From Chlamydiales bacterium (GTDB lineage: Bacteria; Chlamydiota; Chlamydiia; Chlamydiales; JACRBE01), in assembly GCA_016213235.1 (NCBI GenBank), contig JACRBE010000043.1, positions 19,327 to 83,326 on the forward strand: a stretch of DNA of 64,000 nucleotides. The letters run 5' to 3'. Shown piece by piece: positions 17,934 through 25,898 of this stretch. The position numbers and the translations under genes were made by a program. Within the stretch, counting starts at the first letter, position 1, and each line of letters opens with the position of its first letter. Below the pieces are notes generated by a model that was not told the DNA's origin, did not search any database, and saw only the letters and a program-made list of their open reading frames with translations.

Positions 17934-19192
17934 TGAATTTCCTCCAAAGGTATTCCAACAGCACGTTCTAATTCTGCAATTAAGGATTCTTTTTCTGCTC
18001 TTACACGTTCATACTCCAACGAAATATCTTGGTACTGCCTGCGTGTATCGAGGAGAAACAAAAAAGCTCCCTTCCCTGCACGATAACTTGCTTCAGAGGC
18101 TTTGAGAGCTTCTTGGATTTTGGGGAGCAACCCTGTTTCATATAAAAGAAGTCTTTCTTCATTCGCTTTCAGTTTCCCGAGAGTCTCTTGAATTTGTCCG
18201 CGAACAAGCGCTTCCATTCCTTTAAGAGCATTTCTATTAGCGGATGCTCGGGCTTGTGCTTCGCGAACTTGGCGCTTTTGCCTTTGACCCACCCAAAGAG
18301 GAATTTTAAAGCTGATACTCGCTTCCCAGGCATTATCTCTAAGATTATGGGTGATTTGTTCATATCCTGCAGAGATTGTGATATCCGGGAAATATTCTCT
18401 TTTAGCAAGCTTTTCCATCATTTGCTGCTCCTCAACCATCGCTTGTATTTCTTTTAATTCTGGTCTTTTTTGTATCGCTAATCTTTCCAGTTTGTCATAG
18501 GAGAAATCCACCGATGATCTGAAATCTTCCACTGGTTGTCCAAAAGGGTCCTTTTGAGGACGGTCAAGAATTGCGTTGAGCATTGAAACAATAAAAATCC
18601 GATCTGTTTCAATAGTTAACAACTGTTCATCCAGAACTTGAAGTTCAACTTGCGCTTTAGCGACCTCCTCATAACCAGCAACACCTGATTTATATAAAGC
18701 CAAACTTGCATCAATGAGGTTTTTAACCAGATCGCGATTGTTTTGATTAATTTGAAAAGAGGCATGGTTGAAAAAAAGCTGAAAATAGAGTTTTTTTGTT
18801 TGCAAGATCAAATCGCGCTTGGTGATGAGTTCCTGACTCTGGAATTGTTTAAGAATTTCAGCTGCCACGTTTCCCTTTAATCCAAGTTTTCCTGGAAAAG
18901 GAAATGTTTGGGAAATTTGATATTGGAGCATGGGAATGAATTCACTTTTCGATTTAAAATTGTTATAATCGCTCAAAAATTTGAATTCGGGGTCGTCAAG
19001 GACTTGTACTCGGGGAACAACTTGAGCTGCTGCCTGGATGCGTTCACGCGCTGCTTCTAAGTTCGGATTACGTTTTAAAACTTCCTCGATCAGCGTTCCT
19101 AATTGCAAGGAAGATTGGTTCAAAGGATCCTCTTCAGAAAAAAGCGGTGCTACATTAAATGTAATAAAAACAAAAAATAATAAATAAACCAT
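17930..19192 (-). CDS. TolC-family outer-membrane channel of the metal efflux pump
   Basis: 420 residues with an N-terminal signal peptide (about 1-19) and two repeated outer-membrane efflux protein domains rich in long helices (about 30-215 and 225-415; R-N-P-N-L-E-A-A-R-E-R-I at the start of the first, K-R-P-E-L-K-E-I at the start of the second). It forms the outer-membrane exit duct. First gene of the channel-adaptor-pump operon. The 137 bases between it and the upstream ATPase gene should hold the promoter, unless the ATPase transcript reads through. Confidence 0.9.
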   Translation of the reverse strand: MVYLLFFVFITFNVAPLFSEEDPLNQSSLQLGTLIEEVLKRNPNLEAARERIQAAAQVVPRVQVLDDPEFKFLSDYNNFKSKSEFIPMLQYQISQTFPFPGKLGLKGNVAAEILKQFQSQELITKRDLILQTKKLYFQLFFNHASFQINQNNRDLVKNLIDASLALYKSGVAGYEEVAKAQVELQVLDEQLLTIETDRIFIVSMLNAILDRPQKDPFGQPVEDFRSSVDFSYDKLERLAIQKRPELKEIQAMVEEQQMMEKLAKREYFPDITISAGYEQITHNLRDNAWEASISFKIPLWVGQRQKRQVREAQARASANRNALKGMEALVRGQIQETLGKLKANEERLLLYETGLLPKIQEALKASEASYRAGKGAFLFLLDTRRQYQDISLEYERVRAEKESLIAELERAVGIPLEEIQ

Positions 19193-19329
19193 GCTTTTAT
19201 CTAAAAAAATGCATTTAACACATACTGTTATAACATTCTTTGACTGTTAAAAAAAGATCCATTTAAAGCAATACAATGTTGCATAGTAGAAACAAACATT
19301 TGAACGGTAAGCGACTTTTGCCTGGTTGT

Positions 19330-22023
19330 TCATCCTTGCCTTTTCTGAAATATTCGATTAATCACATAACCACTGATCCCAACACCCAAAGCTACAACAG
19401 CAATAACTCCCCATTCATTTAACCCTAATCCAACTGTTCCGAAGACTTTCTGTAATGGGGAAAGATAAACAATCATCAGCTGAACAAATAGCGAACTTAC
19501 CAAAGCGCCAATGATCCATCGATTGGAAAAAAATCTGATATGGTACTGCGATCTCACCATTTGCACCCGAACAAGTTCCAATACGACAAGAGTTGTAAAA
19601 GCCATTGTTTGTGCCAAGGCTGCGCTTGTACGTAATCCAAAATGACAGGCAACAAGCGTACCTGCAGCAATTGTACTGCTGATTAACACAAACTGCAGAG
19701 AAAATCTCGATGAAAAAATGGGTTCGTTTGATTTTCTGGGAAGCCTTTCCATCGCTTTTGGATCGATGGGGTCCATCCCTAAAGCAATAGCAGGAAAGCC
19801 ATCTGTAACAAGATTTAAGAGCAAAAGTTGAACGGCAGATAAAGAGACAAATGGACCTCCAGCAGGATCTTTAAACCCAATAGCCATCCCTGCAAAAATG
19901 ACCATGAGTTCAGCAATATTCGAAGAAAGCAAATAATTAACGAATTTAATGATATTATCATAAATTCCTCTTCCTTCTTCAACTGCATTGACAATAGATG
20001 CAAAATTATCATCGGTGATGACCATATCGGCAGATTCTTTAGTGACATCGGTTCCTTTAATCCCCATGGCTATCCCAATGTCTGCCTCTTTAATCGCAGG
20101 AGCATCATTCACGCCATCGCCTGTTACTGCAACAATCTCTCCTAAACTTCTCCACATCCGTACAATACGCAGTTTATGTTCCGCTGAGACACGGGCATAA
20201 ATACAAATACTTCGAATAGATTGTTGCAGCTCTTCATCGCTCATCTGTTGTAGCTCTATCCCACTAATCGAGAGTTTCCCTTCCGTCATTAATCCCAATT
20301 CCTTTGCTACCGCTTCTGCTGTATCTTTATGATCGCCTGTGATCATCACGGGAATAATGCCTGCTTTCATGCATGTTTGAACTGCCTGTTTAACTTCGTC
20401 TCTTGGGGGGTCCATCATGGCCATTAGGCCAACAAAAGTGAGATTATCTTCCATTGATTCATCTATGCCATTGTCGGACTCAATGTCTCGATAGGCCATG
20501 GCTAGCACTCTTAACGCCTGTGCAGCGAAATCATGATTGCTATTTAGGATTTCTTGTCTGAGAAGGGGTGTGAGGGTTATCTTACTACCCCTAAGAAGAA
20601 CTGTTTGACAACGGTTTAGAATGAAATCAGGTGCTCCCTTAACAAAAAGAACATTTCCATTAGGAGTCTTTCTAAGAACACTCATCCGTTTGCGCTCCGA
20701 ATCAAAAGGAATCTCTCCAAGAAGAGGATTCGCCGTCTCAACCTCTTGCTTTTTTATTCCTCCTTTTTCTGCGACAACGATCAACGCTCCTTCCGTAGGG
20801 TCGCCAGTAATTTGCCAGCCTTGGCTTCCATGCGTGAGATTGGCACTATTACACAATACTCCCGTTTCAAGAAGACACCTTAATTCATGGAAGTCTATAG
20901 GAGAAAGAGATTGCGACTTTAATGCAAAATTTCCAGTCGGTGTATATCCTACACCAGAAACATCGATCTGTTCTTGATTGACCCATATCTTTCTCACACT
21001 CATCTCATTTTTCGTTAGAGTCCCTGTTTTGTCAGTGCAGATCACAGAGGTGCATCCCAGTGTCTCAACTGATGGAAGGTGGCGAATAAGTGCTTTACGC
21101 TTTGCCATTTTCCGCACACCGATAGCGAGCGCAATGGTTACAATTGCAGGTAATCCTTCTGGCACAGCAGCAACTGCCAGGCTTGTCGCTATTAAAAGGA
21201 TATTAAGAGAAGAATTCCCTTGCAGTATCCCAAGGATAAAAACAATTGCAACAATACATAAGCAAAGGAAAACCAGTCGACGTCCTAATCCGGCTAAGCG
21301 AATTTGCAAAGGGGTCTGTTCTTCCCTGTGCTCGCTTAACAGGGAAGCGATCATTCCAAGTTCAGTATTTAACCCTGTCGCGGTCACTAGCATATGGCCT
21401 TTGCCACCAAGAACGACTGTTCCCATAAAGACCATATTTTTTCGATCGCCAATGGGTAATTCGCTCGCTGTAAGCGGATCAAGTATTTTATGAACAGGTA
21501 AAGATTCCCCTGTAAGAGAGGCTTCTTGTGTGGATAGTTGAATAGATTGGATAACTCTTCCATCTGCTGGAACCAAATCGCCAGCTTCTAACAAAATAAG
21601 ATCTCCAGGAACAATCTCTCTTGAAAGAACAGTTTGTAGAATACCATTACGAATCACTTTACAGGTAGGAGTCGCAAGCTTCTTTAGCGCGGCAAGAGAG
21701 CGCTCTGCGTTGATTTCCTGGACAAATCCTATGATTGCATTAAGAATAACGATGATGAGAATCGTTATTGCCTCTACCCATTCGCCTAAAACCATGGCAA
21801 TGACTGCTGCGATAATTAAAACCCATACGATAAAGCTGGCAAATTGGTTTAGAAAAAGTTTCAATGGGGAAGGCGGTTTGGGCTTTGGTAACTCGTTAAA
21901 CCCGTAACTTTCTAATCTTATTTTTGCAGCAGAAAAGAACAATCCTCGATGGGGATTAGTATCTAATTCCTTGCAAGTCTGTACTGTGGAAAAACTCCAC
22001 CACGGTTTCTGCTCTGCCGGCAT
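19330..22023 (-). CDS. P2A-type cation-transporting ATPase (calcium/manganese type)
   Basis: 897 residues with the full P-type layout: N-terminal cation-ATPase domain (about 8-70), actuator domain with T-G-E-S (about 172), phosphorylation site D-K-T-G-T-L-T (about 333-339), T-G-D-G-V-N-D-A-P hinge (about 610-620) and a C-terminal four-helix domain. Ion-site residues of the SERCA/P2A group are visible: P-E-G-L-P in helix 4, S-S-N-I-A-E in helix 5 and N-L-V-T-D-G in helix 6, which favours Ca2+ or Mn2+ export over monovalent ions or copper. It lies just upstream of the tripartite efflux operon on the same strand and shares its raised G+C. Confidence 0.93.
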   Translation of the reverse strand: MPAEQKPWWSFSTVQTCKELDTNPHRGLFFSAAKIRLESYGFNELPKPKPPSPLKLFLNQFASFIVWVLIIAAVIAMVLGEWVEAITILIIVILNAIIGFVQEINAERSLAALKKLATPTCKVIRNGILQTVLSREIVPGDLILLEAGDLVPADGRVIQSIQLSTQEASLTGESLPVHKILDPLTASELPIGDRKNMVFMGTVVLGGKGHMLVTATGLNTELGMIASLLSEHREEQTPLQIRLAGLGRRLVFLCLCIVAIVFILGILQGNSSLNILLIATSLAVAAVPEGLPAIVTIALAIGVRKMAKRKALIRHLPSVETLGCTSVICTDKTGTLTKNEMSVRKIWVNQEQIDVSGVGYTPTGNFALKSQSLSPIDFHELRCLLETGVLCNSANLTHGSQGWQITGDPTEGALIVVAEKGGIKKQEVETANPLLGEIPFDSERKRMSVLRKTPNGNVLFVKGAPDFILNRCQTVLLRGSKITLTPLLRQEILNSNHDFAAQALRVLAMAYRDIESDNGIDESMEDNLTFVGLMAMMDPPRDEVKQAVQTCMKAGIIPVMITGDHKDTAEAVAKELGLMTEGKLSISGIELQQMSDEELQQSIRSICIYARVSAEHKLRIVRMWRSLGEIVAVTGDGVNDAPAIKEADIGIAMGIKGTDVTKESADMVITDDNFASIVNAVEEGRGIYDNIIKFVNYLLSSNIAELMVIFAGMAIGFKDPAGGPFVSLSAVQLLLLNLVTDGFPAIALGMDPIDPKAMERLPRKSNEPIFSSRFSLQFVLISSTIAAGTLVACHFGLRTSAALAQTMAFTTLVVLELVRVQMVRSQYHIRFFSNRWIIGALVSSLFVQLMIVYLSPLQKVFGTVGLGLNEWGVIAVVALGVGISGYVINRIFQKRQG

Positions 22024-22222
22024 TTTTTACCCATAACCCCTGCTATTCTGTAGAGTCCCCCTTCCCGCAAAATATCTTTATGTTAAAATTTTTTCCATTA
22101 TATTCCCCTTTTTATGGGAAAAGGTAAAAAACGCGCATGTCAAGAAGCTTCCCAGATCCTCACATTGCTTGATGCGTGACGTTCGAATTATTAAATAAGC
22201 GATACGTCGCCTTGAGATCTGC

Positions 22223-22337
22223 TTAATCATCAAAACAACCCCGCCAATCAATTAGCATATCTACGCTTACATCAATTTGGATTAAGTTGAGATAAACTTG
22301 CTGGTTTTGTTTTGGAAGATTTTGTAGACTTTGTCAT
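22223..22337 (-). pseudogene. Remnant of an IS110-type transposase N-terminus
   Basis: An ATG at 22337, preceded by a good GGAG site, opens a frame that stops after 21 codons (22272) with the ending L-S-Q-L-N-P-N. A one-base shift continues as I-D-V-S-V-D-M to a stop at 22223. L-N-P-N-A-A-G-I-D-V is a common opening of IS110-family transposases, so this looks like a decayed start with the rest lost. The surrounding 442 bases (22024-22465), between the ATPase and mnmG, hold no other gene I can support. The match is short and could be coincidence. Confidence 0.45.
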
Positions 22338-22465
22338 GACAAGCTCCTTCTATGTTTTGGTTTTTGGTAAACAGAAAGATAAAAGGACTTGTTTTTTTTG
22401 AATGTTATTTGTAGATGTCTTTGGGGAACCCGGTACGGAGCTTATGGGTTAGGATAGTCGGTATT

Positions 22466-24304
22466 TTAGCAGCATTCTTGATAAGTGTGCTTTTTAATAA
22501 ACACCATTAATACTGAAATATCTGCAGGAGATATACCTGTAATTCTGGATGCCTGTCCTAAGTTAGAGGGAGTAAATTGGATTAGTTTTTCTTTAGCTTC
22601 ATTTCTTAACCCCTTTACTTCTTGATAATTAACAAGTCTTGGGATTGTAATATTCTCTAAATACATTAATTCAGAAATCATTCTCGTTTGTCTGTCAATG
22701 TATCCGGCATATTTAATATGTAGCTCGATTTGACGTCCTATATCTTCATCATAAGGCACGACATCATTTGGATACTGCTCTGTTAGCATCTCATACGTAT
22801 ATTCTGGACGAGATAAGAGCTGCGCTAAGGTGACCGTTCTTTCATTGACCTGTTTTTTGATTTCTTTTAAGCGCCCTGTCTGCACTTCCAAAGCCTCTTT
22901 TTTTATTTGAAGACGGCGATATTGTTCTTCCGATATAACCCCCATCTGATAGGCATATTCTCTTAGGCGTAAATCGGCATTATCTTGTCTTAACAATAAG
23001 CGGTGTTCGGCGCGCGAAGTAAACATGCGATATGGTTCTGTCAATTCTTTAGAAGTAATTTCTTCGATCATAACGCCAATATAACTCTCAGCTCTGCTTA
23101 AGATAAAAGGTGCTTTGTCTTGTGTTTTTAGCGTGGCATTGATGCCGGCGATCAGCCCTTGTCCTGCAGCTTCTTCATAGCCGGTTGTACCATTTATTTG
23201 ACCGGCAAAATAAAGACCGGAAACATTTTTTGTTTCGAGTGTCATAGCTACTTGGCCGCTGATAGCATAATCATATTCAATAGCATAGGCAGCGCGCATG
23301 ATGTCTGCTGACTCAAGACCGGTAATAGATCGAATCATCGGTAGCTGTACATCAAAAGGCAAAGAAGAGGAAACTCCATTCACATATACTTCATTGGTAT
23401 GTGTGCCTTCAGGTTCTAGAAAAACTTGGTGTCTTTCCTTGTCAGCAAAACGTTTGATTTTATCTTCAATAGAAGGACAATATCTTGGACCACGAGATTG
23501 AATTCTACCAGAATACATTGCAGAGCGATGGATATTGTCTTCGATAATAGATTGAGTTTCTTGTGTGGTATAGGTGATAAAACAAGACACTTGAGGCAAT
23601 TTTCTTTTTTCACCATCATAAGAAAAATGGACATCATCTTCACCAGGTTGCTCTTCGCATTTGCTATAGTCGATTGACTTACCATTGACACGAGGCGGTG
23701 TGCCTGTTTTTAGTCTGCCGAGTTTAAATCCAAGATCTTCTAGCGATTTAGATAATCCCACCGATGGTTTATCTCCAGCCCTGCCACCTGCATGAGATAG
23801 CTCTCCTATATGGATAAGACCTCTCATAAAAGTACCGGACGAAATAATTACTGTTTTAGATCGATAACAAATACCTTCTAGAGTCTCTACACCATCTATT
23901 TTTCCAGCATGTACAATGAGCTGTTCTACAGTGCCTTGTTTGATTTGTAGAGAGGGAAGATTTTCCAGATGATGTTTCATCTCTAAGGCGTACATCGCTT
24001 TATCGGATTGCGCTCTTGGAGACCAAACAGCAGGGCCTTTGGTTCGATTGAGCATTCTAAATTGAATACCCGTCCTATCTGCCATCTTGCCCATAATGCC
24101 GCCAAGGGCATCGATTTCTCTTACGATATGCCCTTTTGCGGTACCACCAATTGCAGGATTGCAACTCATTTTCCCAATGGTATCAAGATTCATTGTAAGC
24201 AATAATACTTTTGCTCCCATACTAGAAGCTATATGCGCCGATTCGCATCCGGCATGGCCTGCGCCAATTACAATAACATCAAAGAGTTCAGGATAAGTCC
24301 ACAT
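22466..24304 (-). CDS. mnmG: tRNA uridine-5-carboxymethylaminomethyl modification enzyme MnmG (GidA)
   Basis: 612 residues, usual family length. FAD-binding motif [13 protein letters not shown] (about 9-21), the GidA signature [11 protein letters not shown] (about 271) and [15 protein letters not shown] (about 373-387) are all present, and the C-terminal helical domain is complete. With MnmE, also in this window, it installs the 5-carboxymethylaminomethyl group on wobble U34 of certain tRNAs. dnaB lies upstream on the same strand, as in Chlamydia, although here about 1.5 kb of extra genes lie between. Confidence 0.97.
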   Translation of the reverse strand: MWTYPELFDVIVIGAGHAGCESAHIASSMGAKVLLLTMNLDTIGKMSCNPAIGGTAKGHIVREIDALGGIMGKMADRTGIQFRMLNRTKGPAVWSPRAQSDKAMYALEMKHHLENLPSLQIKQGTVEQLIVHAGKIDGVETLEGICYRSKTVIISSGTFMRGLIHIGELSHAGGRAGDKPSVGLSKSLEDLGFKLGRLKTGTPPRVNGKSIDYSKCEEQPGEDDVHFSYDGEKRKLPQVSCFITYTTQETQSIIEDNIHRSAMYSGRIQSRGPRYCPSIEDKIKRFADKERHQVFLEPEGTHTNEVYVNGVSSSLPFDVQLPMIRSITGLESADIMRAAYAIEYDYAISGQVAMTLETKNVSGLYFAGQINGTTGYEEAAGQGLIAGINATLKTQDKAPFILSRAESYIGVMIEEITSKELTEPYRMFTSRAEHRLLLRQDNADLRLREYAYQMGVISEEQYRRLQIKKEALEVQTGRLKEIKKQVNERTVTLAQLLSRPEYTYEMLTEQYPNDVVPYDEDIGRQIELHIKYAGYIDRQTRMISELMYLENITIPRLVNYQEVKGLRNEAKEKLIQFTPSNLGQASRITGISPADISVLMVFIKKHTYQECC

Positions 24305-24309
24305 AAAAA

Positions 24310-24399
24310 TTATTTTTTCTTATGTCTATCTCTTCTTCTTCGTTTTTTTCTTTTGTGCTTGTTAATCTTGTATTTTCTTTTCTTTTTTACTGATGACAT
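24310..24399 (-). CDS. 29-residue basic peptide resembling the COX24/AURKAIP1 domain
   Basis: From the ATG at 24399 the frame reads 29 codons to a TAA at 24310: [16 protein letters not shown], then [13 protein letters not shown]. The pattern (K-x-N-K-H-K-x-K-K-R-x-K-R) matches short COX24/AURKAIP1-like proteins of several bacterial phyla, whose relatives are mitochondrial ribosome-associated proteins. AGGAG lies about 13 bases before the ATG. It would be transcribed with mnmG, 5 bases upstream of that gene's start. A ribosome-bound role is inferred from composition and family likeness. Confidence 0.65.
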   Translation of the reverse strand: MSSVKKKRKYKINKHKRKKRRRRDRHKKK

Positions 24400-24684
24400 A
24401 TTGTTAAGTCTCTCCTAACGGAAAATAAAAGAGCAGTATATCAATTTTAAAAATTATTCGCTTTATGATTTCTTCAAAATGATGAATTTTCTCATAAAAC
24501 GATCAATGGGACAAAAAGCAACACAAGTGTTAAAAAACATTCTATCATAAATATTAAAATTTAATTTATACGATTATTAAAAAAAACATTTCATGAAATT
24601 ATAAAAAAACTTTTAATTGATCGATTAATTATTAAATTATGGTATCTTCTAACCGGAAAACAAACCAAAACTTTTGGAGAAAAT

Positions 24685-25173
24685 ATGGATAATACAAGTA
24701 TTACATTAGATCCTTTTGCAGGAGGGCCGATCCCACATGCTCATTTTGACGCAGCTCAAGTGAGTGGATCTCATCGCACACCGGATGCATTTCGTAGTGC
24801 CGGAGGAACAGATGATGTCTTTGGTCAATCAAGTAGTTTCTTTCACACAACAGGAGATATGACTACAGGTTCAGGGTCAAAATCAGTAGCTCCGCTTGAT
24901 GTTGATACTTCTACTCCAGGCATTGGTACGGCAGCCGCAGTAGGTTGTTGTGCATGTTGCTGCTTAACTTGTGCAGTTGCAATGAATATATTTAATACTC
25001 TTGCGTTTTTAGCATCTGTAGCGTTGCTTATAACCGGTATTGTTACGGTAAACCCTGTGTTTATCACAATAGGCGCGGTTGGAACAGCGGTATTCGGCCT
25101 TGCCTTTTTTGGCAATTGCTGCTGCCATGCTCAGACTTCTAGTGTCGATCAATCAAGATTAGATTTAGTATAA
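24685..25173 (+). CDS. Inc-like membrane protein with cysteine clusters (paralogue 1)
   Basis: 162 residues, no known family. A polar Gly/Ser/Thr/Asp-rich N-terminal half (1-80) is followed by a hydrophobic hairpin of two helices (about 101-121 and 125-143) with a very short T-V-N-P turn, the bilobed shape of chlamydial inclusion-membrane (Inc) proteins. Six cysteines lie just before the hairpin (88, 89, 91, 92, 93, 96) and three just after (145-147). A GGAG site precedes the ATG and a terminator follows. The next gene is a shorter paralogue. Type III secretion into the inclusion membrane is inferred from shape only. Confidence 0.75.
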   Translation: MDNTSITLDPFAGGPIPHAHFDAAQVSGSHRTPDAFRSAGGTDDVFGQSSSFFHTTGDMTTGSGSKSVAPLDVDTSTPGIGTAAAVGCCACCCLTCAVAMNIFNTLAFLASVALLITGIVTVNPVFITIGAVGTAVFGLAFFGNCCCHAQTSSVDQSRLDLV

Positions 25174-25181
25174 TTTTTTAT

Positions 25182-25217
25182 TGGGCAATAGAGTTATAAA
25201 TATTGCCCATCTTTTTT
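25182..25217 (+). terminator. Intrinsic terminator between the two Inc-like genes
   Basis: A 9-bp perfect stem (TGGGCAATA / TATTGCCCA) with a 10-base loop is followed by TCTTTTTT on the plus strand. It separates the paralogues into two transcripts, or at least attenuates the second. Confidence 0.8.
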
Positions 25218-25242
25218 AACTTTTATCAATGTCGGAGGATCT

Positions 25243-25548
25243 ATGTCATGTTATATGGGTAGTTGTGGAGGAGGAAATCCTTTTTTGCAAGCTGGCATGC
25301 ACAGTGGATCTCATATATCTCCGGGTGGAAATCCTCCATCTGGTACTAATAGTAGGTTTTTTAGTGGCTTACGTTGCTGTGCAGCATGCCAGGTTGCGAT
25401 GAACATTCTTAAGACTCTAGCATTGTTACTATCTGTTGGGATGTTAATGGTAGGTGTTGTCACGCTAAATCCTACACTTATCATTGTAGGCGCTATTGGA
25501 ACTGCAATATTTGGCAGCTTTTTCTTTTCTGATTGCTGCTGTAATTAA
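25243..25548 (+). CDS. Inc-like membrane protein with cysteine clusters (paralogue 2)
   Basis: 101 residues and clearly paralogous to the gene just upstream: A-M-N-I-L-K-T-L-A against A-M-N-I-F-N-T-L-A, then two hydrophobic helices (about 55-74 and 78-96) around a T-L-N-P turn, ending in C-C-C-N. Cysteines flank the hairpin at 45, 46, 49 and 98-100, as in the paralogue. The N-terminal region is short (about 40 residues, Gly/Pro/Ser-rich) with two extra Cys (3, 8). GGAGGA lies before the ATG. Membrane hairpin protein, probably host-facing; function unknown. Confidence 0.72.
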   Translation: MSCYMGSCGGGNPFLQAGMHSGSHISPGGNPPSGTNSRFFSGLRCCAACQVAMNILKTLALLLSVGMLMVGVVTLNPTLIIVGAIGTAIFGSFFFSDCCCN

Positions 25549-25587
25549 TCATTTTGATTGACTCCATGTTTTGCACAATTTATATAA

Positions 25588-25889
25588 ATAGCCATATTCA
25601 TTGTTTATTCATATTTTCAAGAGACATTTAATATCATCGTTTTAGGATGTGGTGGAGGAGCCAGAGAGAATAATCTCTCCGGGTATCTTATTGCTCCCAA
25701 AGATGCAAATTATTTTATTGCTTTAGATGTGGGCAGCCTATTAGAAGGATTTTACCTTGCTAACAAGAAAAATAGCTTCCAATAAAAGGAGAAAACCCTG
25801 AGCAAATTATCCGCCGGGAATTAGAGCAGCAAAATGATCTTGGTATTCAATTTATCTTTCCTGATCAAGGAGACAAAGTAGAGCTTTAA
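25588..25889 (+). pseudogene. Broken class II cyclic-nucleotide phosphodiesterase
   Basis: From about 25588 the plus strand reads an N-terminal piece containing F-N-I-I-V-L-G-C-G-G-G-A-R-E-N-N and L-S-G-Y-L-I, then F-I-A-L-D-V-G-S-L-L, ending at TAA 25783-25785. In another frame, 25788-25889 reads a C-terminal piece ending L-G-I-Q-F-I-F-P-D-Q-G-D-K-V-E-L. Both resemble the two ends of class II 3',5'-cyclic-nucleotide phosphodiesterases (metallo-beta-lactamase fold, PDE1/CpdP-like), which are usually over 250 residues. The middle, with the H-x-H-x-D-H metal site, is missing, and no start codon is apparent. The gene is therefore dead. Confidence 0.7.
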
Positions 25890-25898
25890 ACAGAGTAT

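Noticed and set aside
20621..21493. Plus-strand frames of 118 and 171 codons opposite the P-type ATPase
   Set aside because: The ATPase frame on the other strand has full conserved motifs; these lack ribosome sites and domains.
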